Below are positions 33,037 through 40,876 of a stretch of 64,000 bases of DNA, piece after piece; positions within the stretch are counted from its first letter, which is position 1; every line of letters begins with the position of its first letter. The stretch comes from Palsa-513 sp036510225. Lineage in GTDB: Bacteria; Actinomycetota; Thermoleophilia; Solirubrobacterales; Solirubrobacteraceae. The translations under genes were made by a program, and so were the position numbers. The notes beneath the pieces were generated by a model. That model was not told where the DNA came from. It searched no databases and worked only from the letters and a program-made list of their open reading frames with translations. The stretch spans positions 17,172-81,171 of the forward strand of contig DATCEH010000008.1 in the NCBI GenBank assembly GCA_036510225.1. Reading direction: 5' to 3'.

Positions 33037-33888
33037 TCACTTCTTGCCGAGGTCAGTCTGATGTGCGTCGAGTAGGCGGGCGGCCTCGCCGGCCAGCGCG
33101 GAAATGCCGCGAAGATCTTGGATGACCTGAGCTAGCGAGCTTCCTGGGTCCGTATGAGCCTCGGCGGCGTCGGAAACCGCTCGCATCGTGCGCCCCTCGA
33201 ACTCCCAAGCTAAGTCGAGGGTCTGCCAGAGCTTCTCTACGGCTGTCGCGCCAGCGCCTGCAAGCAGTGTGCCGAGTTTCTCGGCGTTCTGCTGAGATGC
33301 CTCTGGACCTCGGCGGCAGATGAACGCGTTCCAGCGTTTGTCGAGTGCATCTCGACCGTCCGCGTCGAGGCTTGCCAGGCGGTGCGCCGGGTCAACGCCG
33401 AGCGCCCTAACGAGAAAGAGGTTCTTCAGCTGTGCGATACCGGGCTCGGCCAAGCCGTGACCAGCGGGCAGCCCGAACCGCGAGAAGTTGGTGCCGCCCG
33501 CTGACGCCGCGACGTCGTCTGCCTCTGCAGGCGTGATGATGGCAAACAGCAGGCGACCACGACCGCCGCTTCGGTCGGGCCGATTGCCATACGCGGTCGG
33601 GATGTGGCAGTCATCCGACAGCAGCAATGCCCGACCCGGAAGGTTCATTGTGTCGCGGTGCTCGCGACCTTCGCGCTCGCGTCCCGAGCGGCCGTGGGCA
33701 CGCAGGATGTCGCCGGCCAAAGGGAGCTTCTCGCTCGGCTCAGCGTAAAACGCGCCAGTCAAGGGCGCCTTCGGCGGAAACGCCGCCGTCGCCAAGCGAA
33801 CGGCGTCACCCTGGAGATGCACGTCGAACAGGTACGGGGCTTCGAAGATGTCGCCGAACAGCACTTCGGGCCGCGGCTTGACGTACAC
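33037..33888 (-). CDS. Unknown protein, second gene of an accessory two-gene operon
   Basis: 283 residues from GTG at 33888, 8 bp after the stop of the preceding gene. The N-terminal half is mixed (MYVKPRPEVLFGDIFEAPYL; LPGRALLLSDDCHIPTAYGN; GRLLFAIITPAEADDVAASA) and the C-terminal third is helical (DKRWNAFICRRGPEASQQNA to SSLAQVIQDLRGISALAGEA). The LLLSDDCHIPTA stretch, with acidic residues next to Cys and His, is notable, but I know no family with it. No membrane segment or signal peptide. Its partner is equally unknown; their operon lies at the edge of the island of transposon and toxin-antitoxin genes. Confidence 0.65.
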   Translation of the reverse strand: MYVKPRPEVLFGDIFEAPYLFDVHLQGDAVRLATAAFPPKAPLTGAFYAEPSEKLPLAGDILRAHGRSGREREGREHRDTMNLPGRALLLSDDCHIPTAYGNRPDRSGGRGRLLFAIITPAEADDVAASAGGTNFSRFGLPAGHGLAEPGIAQLKNLFLVRALGVDPAHRLASLDADGRDALDKRWNAFICRRGPEASQQNAEKLGTLLAGAGATAVEKLWQTLDLAWEFEGRTMRAVSDAAEAHTDPGSSLAQVIQDLRGISALAGEAARLLDAHQTDLGKK

Positions 33889-33896
33889 CGTGTCGG

Positions 33897-34763
33897 CTAG
33901 ACGCGGCGTCTGTGGGCGAGCAACTCGGCTGCTGCCCGGCGTCCTGAGGCGGCACCGGCAAGTGAGAACGACGTCGCGACCGCTTCTCGCGGGCGGTCGC
34001 TATCCCAATAGGCGGCGTCAAAGGAGAAAGCTTGTGCCCTGCGCTGGGTATCCAGCAGCGTCTCGCTCCAGTCACCATCGGTCACGGCGGACCAGTCCAG
34101 TCCAGGGGACTCGGTCAGGGTCGCGTGGGTTTCAAGGGCGGGCATAACAAAGTCCATTCCAGTTCCCATGACCGTTACATGCTCGACGGCCACAGCGCTG
34201 CCTTTGTGCATGGGGGCTGCGACTCGGTTAGACGAGAAGCGCTCCTTGCGTTCGGTCAACGCAATGACGTACATGTCAGCGGACCGTCGGTCGACACGCC
34301 CAAACTCACTGGAGAAGCGAACACCCCACTCTGCCAACTCGTCTTCGGCGTCGCTTACTACCGCCCCCCACTCCAAGACCGCGGGCTCTGCGAGGTCTGC
34401 AAGTCGTTGTACCACGGTGTCGAAGCGCCAGACAGGGAGTCGCTGAGCGTGAACGACCTCGGCTACAGACTGCTGCAGACCGGCGGCGAGGTCCTGGAAG
34501 GCCGCGGAGGCGAATACCTTCGCCGTAAGACGCTCGATGCGCTCCAAAGCGCGCGGAGCTTGAAGCACCCCATCCAGCAAGCCTGCCACGGCGAACATGG
34601 GATAGACGCCCGTCCGGATGCGGTCCACCCTCGGGAGCCAGTGCGGGGCGGGAAGCCGATGGGCCTGTTGAAGTCGCTGGCGCTGGCGCTGGGCGCGCGG
34701 TCCTCCACCGAGGAAGGTCTCAATCTCGTGGTGGGTGACAAATGCCGGCAGAGCTTGGGCCAT
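33897..34763 (-). CDS. Unknown protein, first gene of an accessory two-gene operon
   Basis: 288 residues from ATG at 34763 (MAQALPAFVTHHEIETFLGG); the frame is open upstream to 35033 but without gene-like composition. A Gln/Arg-rich helix (RAQRQRQRLQQAHRLP) is followed by predicted helices (AVAGLLDGVLQAPRALERIE; AAFQDLAAGLQQSVAEVVHA) and a beta-rich C-terminal half with VDRRSADMYVIALTERKERF, VAVEHVTVMGTGMDFVMPAL and HATLTESPGLDW. No catalytic motif is evident. It is tightly linked to the gene at 33037, so the two products probably act together; the defence, regulation or phage-derived origin is open. Confidence 0.65.
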   Translation of the reverse strand: MAQALPAFVTHHEIETFLGGGPRAQRQRQRLQQAHRLPAPHWLPRVDRIRTGVYPMFAVAGLLDGVLQAPRALERIERLTAKVFASAAFQDLAAGLQQSVAEVVHAQRLPVWRFDTVVQRLADLAEPAVLEWGAVVSDAEDELAEWGVRFSSEFGRVDRRSADMYVIALTERKERFSSNRVAAPMHKGSAVAVEHVTVMGTGMDFVMPALETHATLTESPGLDWSAVTDGDWSETLLDTQRRAQAFSFDAAYWDSDRPREAVATSFSLAGAASGRRAAAELLAHRRRV

Positions 34764-35128
34764 AGCGGAAGTGTAGTGCAACGACAGAATGTCGTGACGA
34801 CGCGACGACAATACGTCGCCTTCAGAACAATCCAGACTTGGTCCGCGGGTCGCAGCCCCAAGGAAGCTGCGCGACCGGGGCAGCCTGACCCCCGCCGTCT
34901 CCGCCGTCCCCGATGCGGGCATTGTCGTCGTGGAACTCAAGGACGGACGCAGACTTTCAGGCTGTCCGCGCATCGGCCCGCAGCACCGCGATAAGCACCA
35001 TCTCCCTTTCCGAGGACCCGACCGGCGCTCCACAAATCTGAACGGGAGCGCGCCGCTCCGAACAACCTCGCCGCGGTTCAGACCTCGCCGTACACCGACC
35101 TATCCGTGGAACGCGAGTAGCCTCAAGG
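34764..35128. other. 365-bp region between divergent accessory genes
   Basis: Contains the promoters of the leftward unknown operon and of the rightward nuclease-like gene. I see no further gene, repeat or RNA. Base composition is less GC-rich than the core (for example near 34780-34830). Confidence 0.4.
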
Positions 35129-35838
35129 ATGATGTCCGCGCGTGTCGATGATACCGGCGCTGCCCACGCCGGCAGCCAGCTCCAGACCCAGCTTTACGTC
35201 AATCAGCGGCCCGGACAGCTCGACGACGCAATCCGCGCCGAGTTCACCGACCTCGCTGAGGCGACCTTCACGTGGCGAAGCCCGCTCGCGGCTGACGGCT
35301 ACGCGGAGTACTGGGACAAGGCGTTCCTTGAACAGGTCGGCCTCCGCCACCACGCCTCGGACCTGAAAGCGTTCTGGCCGACGGGCGGCCCGCATTGGGA
35401 TGCACTCGCGACCGTGCAGCTGCCTGGTGGCGACCGGCCGGGCGTCCTACTTGGTGAGGGCAAGAGCTACCCCGGTGAACTCTACGGTTCCGGGTGCCAG
35501 GCGAAACCGAACTCGGTATCGCGCACGCTCATCGAGAAGTCGCTCGCCAAGACTCAGGAGCTACTCGGCGTCAGAACGAAGACTCCCGATGACTGGTGCG
35601 GGCCGCTCTACAGAACGCCAACCGCCTCGCGCACGTCTACTGGCTGCGCTCTCGCGGCGTGCGCGCCTGGCTCGCGCACCTCCTGTTCGTGGACGACCCC
35701 CACGGGAAGACGACTGCCGGCGAGTGGGAGCTCTCGCTCAAGCAGGCAGACGACGAACTCGGCCTCACCGGACTTGCAGTGCCGGCGGCCGGTCACGTGC
35801 TGCTCCCGGCAGGAACCCGGGAAGAGCTGCTCGCGTAG
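35129..35838 (+). pseudogene. Nuclease-like accessory gene split by a frameshift
   Basis: Frame one (from ATG 35129) runs QLYVNQRPGQLDDAIRAEFT, FTWRSPLAADGYAEYWDKAF, and PGVLLGEGKSYPGELYGSGC to KTPDDW. Near 35595 the coding sense moves to another frame: RAALQNANRLAHVYWLRSRG, VRAWLAHLLFVDDPHGKTTA and GEWELSLKQADDELGLTGLA, ending at 35838. One base gained or lost would restore a ~236-residue protein. The GEGKSY stretch, with E-x-K after a hydrophobic strand, resembles the core of PD-(D/E)xK nucleases, but this is weak evidence. The intact family appears widespread yet unnamed to me. Confidence 0.6.
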
Positions 35839-35962
35839 GGCGCCGGCCCGGCCCGACCCTCCGACGGCTCCCCCGTCGACCCGGTGAGCCGCAACCCGCG
35901 ACTTTCCGGCCCCGGCCGCCGTGCCCCGCGGGCGCATCCCCAGCATCCGCGGGCTCCTACGG

Positions 35963-35988
35963 CTGAGCGCCCCGTCAGGGGCGCTCAG
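35963..35988. repeat. Perfect 11-bp-stem hairpin next to the repeat cluster
   Basis: CTGAGCGCCCC, loop GTCA, GGGGCGCTCAG. It directly abuts the first AAACCGGGC repeat. In this position (hairpin followed by AAACCGGGCTACA) it resembles terminal sequences of IS21-type elements, but no istA/istB gene is present. It may also terminate the preceding gene, although no T-tract follows. Confidence 0.55.
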
Positions 35989-36266
35989 AAACCGGGCTAC
36001 ATCGAGGTTGGGGAGAAACCGGGCAGCATCAGGGCCGTTCTTGGGTGAGTTCCCGAAACCTGCTGATTTGCAGGCGAATCTCGCGCCAATAACCGGGCAA
36101 CAACGAGGGCAACAGCGCCGGCGGGACGTGGCCCTTGCTGTGGCCCGGTATGAAAATTTGGCTTGCTAGAGCCAAATTTGCAGTTGTGGCCCGGTTGCCG
36201 ATTTTGTGTGTGGCCCGGTTTTGCTGGCAGGACCTGGCAGGCCGCAACCCGAGAAACCGGGCCACA
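35989..36266. repeat. Cluster of seven AAACCGGGCYACA-type 13-mers in both orientations
   Basis: Forward copies begin at 35989 (AAACCGGGCTACA), 36016 (AAACCGGGCAGCA), 36090 (TAACCGGGCAACA) and 36254 (AAACCGGGCCACA). Reverse copies begin at 36139 (TGTGGCCCGGTAT), 36185 (TGTGGCCCGGTTG) and 36209 (TGTGGCCCGGTTT). A 10-bp-arm palindrome (AAATTTGGCT, loop TGCTAG, AGCCAAATTT) lies at 36154-36179 between them. Multiple short repeats with TG...CA termini are the hallmark of IS21-family ends, so this may be a relic or miniature derivative; plasmid-like iterons are another reading. Confidence 0.7.
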
Positions 36267-36298
36267 TCTGAAAACTCCCTGCATATTGGCACTATTTT

Positions 36299-37810
36299 GT
36301 AGGCGTTCAGAGGGGTCAGGGGGACATAACTCGCCAGCGTCGAATCCCGGGGTGTGGAGCGGGCGGATGCAGCGGCGATTTATGACGCGGGGCGCGAGGT
36401 CGTCATCGAGGTTCTGTTGCGGATGGATCGCCAGATCGAGGTGTTGACCGGGCAGGTCGCGCGTCAGGGTGAGCGGATCGCGGTGCTGGAGGCGAAACTG
36501 GCGGCGAACTCGCGTAATTCGTCGCGGCCGCCGAGCACCGACAAGCCGGCGAAGGCGCCAAAGCTGGCGAAGGAGCGGTCGCCGCGCATGCCGGGCGGTC
36601 AGTCCGGGCACCAGGGTCACGGCCGGGAGTTGCTGCCGACTGCGGCCGTGGATGAGGTCATCGAGCATTGGCCACTCTTGTGCGGGTGCGGCCACTTGTT
36701 CACCGAGGGCGAGCGGGTAGCGGTCGGGCCGGTGGCGCGTCATCAAATTGAGGAACTGCCGCGTATCGCGGTCAGGGTGATCGAGCATCAATGCCCCAGG
36801 GTGAGTTGCCCAGACTGCGGCGGCTCGCCACGCGCCGATCTACCGCCCGTGGTCGCCGGCAGCGCGTTCGGGCCGCGCTTTCAGGCCGCCGTTGCGGCGC
36901 TCGTCGTGCGCAACCGTGTCTCGCGCCTGGACGCCGTCGAGCTCTTGGAGGAGCTCTTCGGTGCGAGGATCAGTACCGGCGCGATCGAGGCGATCCTCAC
37001 ACGGACCGCTGACGCGCTCGAGGAGCCGTGCCGCGACCTGCTTGAGCATGTCCAGGCCAGCACGGCGCTGAACATCGACGAGACGGGGTGGCGCCTGAAG
37101 GGCGCCCAGCGAGCGTTGTGGGGCGCGTTCACCGACCGCCTCGCCGTCTTTCAGATCCGCGCGGACCGTCACGAGGATCATGCCCGCGCCCTGCTCACCG
37201 GGCATCGGGGTGTCGTGACATCTGATCGCTGGTGGGCCTACAACCACCTCCCGTTGACTCGACGCCAGGTCTGCTGGAGCCATCTGCGCCGTGACTTCCA
37301 GGCCCAAGCAGAAGGCCTCGACGCGCAGGCCGAACTCGGCAAAGCCGGACTCCAGGTCTGCGAGACGGTGTTCGCCGCGTTCCAAGCTTTCCAGGACACC
37401 AACGACCGCGACGAGCTCAGACGCCGAATCCGCGCCGCGCAACGCGAACTCAAGCCCATCCTGCGCCGCTACTGCGGCAAAGCACCAAGAAACAAGCGCA
37501 CCCGTGGCCTCGCCCGAAACCTCCTGAAAGTCTGGCCCGCACTGTGGACGTTCGCCCGGATCCCGGGCGTCACACCGACCAACAACCACGCCGAGCGCGG
37601 CCTCCGCGGAGCCGTGATCGCCCGCAAACTCTCGCTCGGCAGCCAATCCGTCGATGGGGAGACGCGCACCGCACGCCTCCTCACGGCCTCGATCACCTGC
37701 CGCCTACAACAGCGCAGCCTCTTCGACTACCTCACCGACCTTCACGCCGCCCACGGCATCGGCGCTCCAGTTCCCCTGCTCACCTGAGCCGAGGGGGACT
37801 GAACGCCTAC
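36299..37810 (+). mobile_element. IS66-family insertion sequence (ISBst12-like, transposase only)
   Basis: 1512 bp bounded by perfect 12-bp terminal inverted repeats: GTAGGCGTTCAG at 36299-36310 and its complement at 37799-37810. The GTAxGCG ends are typical of IS66. It carries a single full-length TnpC-type transposase without tnpA/tnpB, as in the ISBst12 subgroup. The flanking 8-mers (actatttt left, ggtatttg right) share only TATTT, so no clear 8-bp target duplication survives. The right end supplies the stop codon of the adjoining HicA-like frame. Confidence 0.9.
36354..37787 (+). CDS. IS66-family transposase (TnpC)
   Basis: 477 residues from GTG at 36354. N-terminal coiled coil (MDRQIEVLTGQVARQGERIA VLEAKLA), then the NSRNSSRPPSTDKPAK motif, a zinc-finger with CGCGH and CPRVSCPDCGG, and the DDE catalytic core: NIDETGWRLKG (first D), VTSDRWWAYN (second D), TPTNNHAERGLRG (E). 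The C-terminal GSQSVDGETRTARLLTASIT is the usual IS66 tail. It appears full length and potentially active. Confidence 0.95.
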   Translation: MERADAAAIYDAGREVVIEVLLRMDRQIEVLTGQVARQGERIAVLEAKLAANSRNSSRPPSTDKPAKAPKLAKERSPRMPGGQSGHQGHGRELLPTAAVDEVIEHWPLLCGCGHLFTEGERVAVGPVARHQIEELPRIAVRVIEHQCPRVSCPDCGGSPRADLPPVVAGSAFGPRFQAAVAALVVRNRVSRLDAVELLEELFGARISTGAIEAILTRTADALEEPCRDLLEHVQASTALNIDETGWRLKGAQRALWGAFTDRLAVFQIRADRHEDHARALLTGHRGVVTSDRWWAYNHLPLTRRQVCWSHLRRDFQAQAEGLDAQAELGKAGLQVCETVFAAFQAFQDTNDRDELRRRIRAAQRELKPILRRYCGKAPRNKRTRGLARNLLKVWPALWTFARIPGVTPTNNHAERGLRGAVIARKLSLGSQSVDGETRTARLLTASITCRLQQRSLFDYLTDLHAAHGIGAPVPLLT

Positions 37811-38151
37811 GGTATTTGATTCAAGCGGTCCCCGCCGATAGCAGGCAAAGGTACCGAATGGGTACCGAAACCGGCGGTCGATTCGCGTCCAAGCGCGGCC
37901 CCGCCGCCACCGTCTCGCGAGGTGCCGCCGGCTGACTCCTTCTCAGTGGGCGCAAGCGCTTCGGTCGGCAACGCGAGTCGGACCGGACGACCGCATCGTC
38001 GCCTTGCGGTTCCGAGGGGGATCTCGCGGTGACGCGGGACCGGCGCTCGGAGGTCGCGGGCAGCGTTGCCCCAGATCGCGTGGTTCGCGCCCTCGCGAAG
38101 AACCTCGCATCCGTGTGCGCGCAGGTGAACTTCGAGCTCGCGCCGCTTCAA
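37807..38151 (-). CDS. hicA: HicA-like mRNA interferase with aberrant C-terminus ending in the IS66 repeat
   Basis: 114 residues from TTG at 38151, overlapping the hicB stop. KRRELEVHLRAHGCEVLREG, ANHAIWGNAARDLRAPVPRH and REIPLGTARR match the double-stranded RNA-binding-like HicA fold, including the catalytic His (NHAIW). Intact HicA proteins end about 10 residues after GTAR. Here the frame continues with RCGRPVRLALPTEALAPTEK and a further ~35 non-homologous residues until a TAG inside the terminal repeat of the IS66 element. The toxin may therefore be altered or inactive. Confidence 0.72.
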   Translation of the reverse strand: MKRRELEVHLRAHGCEVLREGANHAIWGNAARDLRAPVPRHREIPLGTARRRCGRPVRLALPTEALAPTEKESAGGTSRDGGGGAALGRESTAGFGTHSVPLPAIGGDRLNQIP

Positions 38152-38381
38152 GCGGCGAGGCTGATCGTCAGCGACTCGACGTGGCCGCCGCCGATCGCCG
38201 GCTCTCGGCCCTCTTCGCGGTAGGACGCAATCATCTCGCGCGCCGCGTCCAGCAGCATCTCGCGCGCTTCCTCGACCGTACGCCCGCAGGTCACGACGGC
38301 AGGCCACTCCGCGAGCTGCGCCATCGTCCAGCCGTCCTCGTCGGGCGTGAACACGGCCGTCAGCGTCATCGAATCGCTCAT
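38148..38381 (-). CDS. hicB: HicB-family antitoxin
   Basis: 77 residues from ATG at 38381. MTLTAVFTPDEDGWTMAQLA, EWPAVVTCGRTVEEAREMLL, DAAREMIASYREEGREPAIG form the partially degraded RNase-H-like fold of HicB. It precedes hicA, an order also found in many actinobacteria, with overlapping stop and start (TTGA). It lacks a C-terminal helix-turn-helix, so regulation may rely on the complex. Appears intact. Confidence 0.82.
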   Translation of the reverse strand: MSDSMTLTAVFTPDEDGWTMAQLAEWPAVVTCGRTVEEAREMLLDAAREMIASYREEGREPAIGGGHVESLTISLAA

Positions 38382-38841
38382 CAGAGACCAAGTATGCACC
38401 CGGGCGGGCTGATCTTGCCAACTGAGGCAGGCCGATTTAACCGCGGCCTGACCGGGGGCGGCGAGCACCGCGCTGTCCTGTCCCGGGTCCGGAACGTCGA
38501 CCGCCGAGCCTGGAGGCCGGGTTATCGAGGCTGGCGGTCTATCGATGATCCTCGGCATTGTCGATGCCCGGCACCTAGACCGACGTGATCCAAGGCTCGC
38601 GTGACGGCGCTGATCTGACCCGTGTGCCTACGCGCCGGCGCCGGCCGCAGCCAGGAGCAAGCCGGAGGGCGGGAGCCCTCGACTGCTCTCGGCAGCCGTC
38701 CGTGAGCGTCGCCGCGGACGGTCGGTTTGCTCAGTTCGACGTTGTCGGGCTTACGATCGCGTCGGCGACAACCCGATCATCCGGCGTCGGACCAGCGCTG
38801 TGGCCTGTTCCACTCGCGCGATCATGACGTCGCCCAGGCGA
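38382..38841. other. 460-bp gene-poor stretch
   Basis: I see no convincing gene on either strand. It lies between hicB and a DUF2442 relic in the eroded island. A small unsupported frame on the minus strand near 38750-38840 has gene-like composition for about 35 codons but no recognisable motif. Confidence 0.4.
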
Positions 38842-39130
38842 TCACGCACCTCGGTCGCCGGGGGTAGGAACGTGATCGTGTCGGCTGCTGCTCGGGCTCA
38901 TGGTCTCCTGCCCGTTGGCGGCGTAGATCACGTCAGGATCTAGGTCGACGTCTTTCGGCCAGACGAGTGTCCCGGTTTCCTCATCAACGCTCACCTAACC
39001 GAACTTGGCCGGATCGCGGAGCGGCGCGAACGCCGCCGTGTCGAGCAGAGGAGCGATGTTCACGTCGCGCACGTCGCTGTCGGCGAACACGATGCGGCAG
39101 ACGACAGAGGGACGCCGGGGCTGGATCCGT
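38842..39130 (-). pseudogene. DUF2442-family relic with in-frame stop
   Basis: Reading the minus strand: CRIVFADSDVRDVNIAPLLD, TAAFAPLRDPAKFG, stop TAG, then VSVDEETGTLVWPKDVDLDP DVIYAANG. Intact DUF2442 proteins read ...FADGxVRxVDLxPLLxGPxFAPLRDPxxFxxVSVDEExGTIVWPNGADLDPDVLY. One nonsense codon interrupts the frame and the N-terminus is degraded. DUF2442 genes often sit beside DUF4160 partners in toxin-antitoxin-like pairs; none is visible here. Confidence 0.78.
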
Positions 39131-39197
39131 GCATCTCGTCAGAGCACGACGAGCCGGCGCGCGACTCGTCCAAGGGCCCCATGGCTCGGTTCGCGCC

Positions 39198-39524
39198 TCA
39201 ATGCACGACGACGGGCGGCGTGCCGGCGCCGTTCTCGACTGGGATCAAGTGGTATTGCACGACGTAGCCCAGACTGTCTGCGTAGCGCTCGACGGTCGAT
39301 ATCTTCGCGTCGGTCGCCGTCGTCTCAAGCCTGGCCACCGAGGATTGCGACGTCGCCATCGCGGCGGCAACGGCCGTCTGCGACCGACGCTGTGCCTCGC
39401 GTCGCTCGGCGAGCGCGCGGAGCAGCTCGCGGCGTCGAACAGCGGCGGCGAGCAGACTAGGGAAGTCCGGGTTCCGCGCCGTGCGCTTGGCGATCATCTT
39501 GTCTAGAAAATCAGGCTCGGTCAT
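39198..39524 (-). CDS. higA: XRE-family antitoxin (HigA-like)
   Basis: 108 residues from ATG at 39524. A helical N-terminus (FPSLLAAAVRRRELLRALAE) leads into an XRE helix-turn-helix: RREAQRRSQTAVAAAMATSQ SSVARLETTATDAKISTVER, YADSLGYVVQYHLIP. Antitoxins of this form follow their RelE/HigB-like toxin in the operon, as here, where a frameshifted toxin gene lies 65 bp upstream. A perfect palindrome between the two genes is the probable operator and may drive the antitoxin alone. Confidence 0.85.
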   Translation of the reverse strand: MTEPDFLDKMIAKRTARNPDFPSLLAAAVRRRELLRALAERREAQRRSQTAVAAAMATSQSSVARLETTATDAKISTVERYADSLGYVVQYHLIPVENGAGTPPVVVH

Positions 39525-39543
39525 CAGCTCGTCCTCCGCAAAC

Positions 39544-39561
39544 GATACCGTTTACGGTATC
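39544..39561. promoter_or_regulatory. 18-bp palindrome upstream of higA, probable operator
   Basis: GATACCGT, TT, ACGGTATC: perfect 8-bp arms, 20 bp upstream of the higA start at 39524 and 28 bp past the toxin stop. Position and symmetry fit binding by the XRE antitoxin dimer. Confidence 0.65.
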
Positions 39562-39588
39562 CCATCTATGCGATAGGTGGGAGGGGAC

Positions 39589-39992
39589 TCATCGGTGGAG
39601 AGGCCGCCTTCCCTGCGCGACACGTTTCGCGTCGCCGCGCCGTCGCCAGTCCGCCAGGCGCCGCTTCGCAAGCTCGATCGTCCCGCGCGGCGTCTTCTGG
39701 GTCTTCTTCTTGAGCCCCTCCAACGCGAGCAGCACCTGACCACGACCGCCCTCCTCGGCGAACAGGATGCGGTGATCACGCGGTCGCCGTCTACCCGAAC
39801 CTCCCAGATGTCGTCTTCAAGATGCCGGGCGGCGACCAGACCTTGCGTCCGCACCCCCTGCATCCCGGCCAAGACCGCGGCAGCGTCACCGTCGGAAAGG
39901 TCGTCGATGAACTCCTCGACCGGACTGCGACCGGCGGCCGTCTCGTAGCCACGCCAGCGACGACGCGGGGCCGGTGGGCCGGACTCAACCAT
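39589..39992 (-). pseudogene. higB: HigB/RelE-type toxin gene broken by a one-base deletion
   Basis: From ATG 39992: RWRGYETAAGRSPVEEFIDD, LSDGDAAAVLAGMQGVRTQG, ARHLEDDIWEVRVDGDRVI, the N-terminal two thirds of a RelE-fold toxin. Next should come YRILFAEEGGRGQVLLALEG; in the sequence that text is found one frame over (HRILFAEEGG, LLALEGLKKKTQKTPRGTIE, ELAKRRLADWRRRG), ending in a stop at 39589. Loss of the T of a TAC codon near 39778 explains it exactly. The catalytic C-terminal Lys/Arg residues would not be made in frame. The antitoxin is intact. Confidence 0.88.
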
Positions 39993-40010
39993 CCCAGCTT
40001 CGGCGCCGGC

Positions 40011-40570
40011 TCAATCGCCGAGCAGCTTGTCGAGTGCCGCGGGACTCGTCGCCCCGGTCTGCGCCTCGAGCAGCCGCGAGAGCTTGTCCGCCGCATCGTT
40101 CTGCGGCACGTGATGCACGTAGATCATCGTCGTCGCGATGTCTGCGTGGCCCATGTACGCCTTCACGTCTGACAGCGGGAAAGCCCGGACGGCGAGCGTG
40201 CCGAACGTGTGGCGCAGGTCGTGGCAGCGCAGATGCTCGATCCCAGCCGCCTCCAGCGCCCGGTAGTAGCGACGGCGCAGGGCCGAGTCCTCGAAGAACG
40301 TGCCGTTCGGCCCGGGGAACACGAGGTCGTTGACGCCGACGAGGTGGCCTCGCCGGCTGACCTCGTCGAGCACTCGCGCGACCTGGTCGATCATCGGCAC
40401 CGCCCTCACCTGCCCGGCTTCGGCACGTCCTCGAGACCCATCGTGTACGACCGGCGCACGTGGATGATCCGCTTCGGAAAGTCGACGTCCCGCCAACGAA
40501 GCGCCCGCAGCTCGCCCAGACGCACACCCGAGAAGGCCGCCGTCGTGAAGATTGGGGTTCGAGACTGCCG
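40011..40570 (-). pseudogene. Tyrosine recombinase (phage/ICE integrase) catalytic-domain remnant with frameshift
   Basis: The first frame gives TPIFTTAAFSGVRLGELRAL, RWRDVDFPKRIIHVRRSYTM, EDVPKPG, holding the first catalytic Arg (GVRLGEL). It then shifts near 40410 to QVRAVPMIDQVARVLDEVSR, DLVFPGPNGTFFEDSALRRR, LRCHDLRHTFGTLAV (H, R, H), YMGHADIATTMIYVHH (H and catalytic Tyr) up to the stop at 40011. The N-terminal core-binding and arm domains are missing; the VapBC antitoxin starts 76 bp from the break. It is the probable former integrase of the surrounding island. Confidence 0.85.
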
Positions 40571-40645
40571 GCCGAACACAGCGCAGTCGTCGTCGTCGCG
40601 AGTCGCGCCAAGACCGCACATGCGCGTGATAGCATTTTGCAAGCA

Positions 40646-40876
40646 ATGGCCAATCTGCTTGTCCGTGATCTCCCTGACGATGTCCACGCGGCTCTCCAGC
40701 AGCGAGCTAAGCGGGACGGCCAGTCGCTGCAACAGTACGTCACGCGCGAGCTCACAAGAATCGCTCACCGGCCAAGCCTCGGCGAGGTGTTGGACCGGAT
40801 CGAGCGACGCGCCGGCGGCACCGTCGGCCTCGCGCAGGCTCTCGATGACCTTGCCGAGGAGCGCTCGCGGGGTTGA
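40646..40876 (+). CDS. vapB: VapB/FitA-type ribbon-helix-helix antitoxin
   Basis: 76 residues from ATG at 40646. MANLLVRDLPDDVHAALQQR, AKRDGQSLQQYVTRELTRIA is the FitA/ribbon-helix-helix DNA-binding domain; the tail RPSLGEVLDRIERRAGGTVG, LAQALDDLAEERSRG would wrap the PIN toxin. The stop codon overlaps the TTG start of the toxin gene. Both genes look intact, the only complete PIN module in the window. Confidence 0.9.
   Translation: MANLLVRDLPDDVHAALQQRAKRDGQSLQQYVTRELTRIAHRPSLGEVLDRIERRAGGTVGLAQALDDLAEERSRG

Noticed and set aside
36291..37818. An 8-bp target duplication for the IS66 element
   Set aside because: Flanks actatttt and ggtatttg share only TATTT, which is too little.
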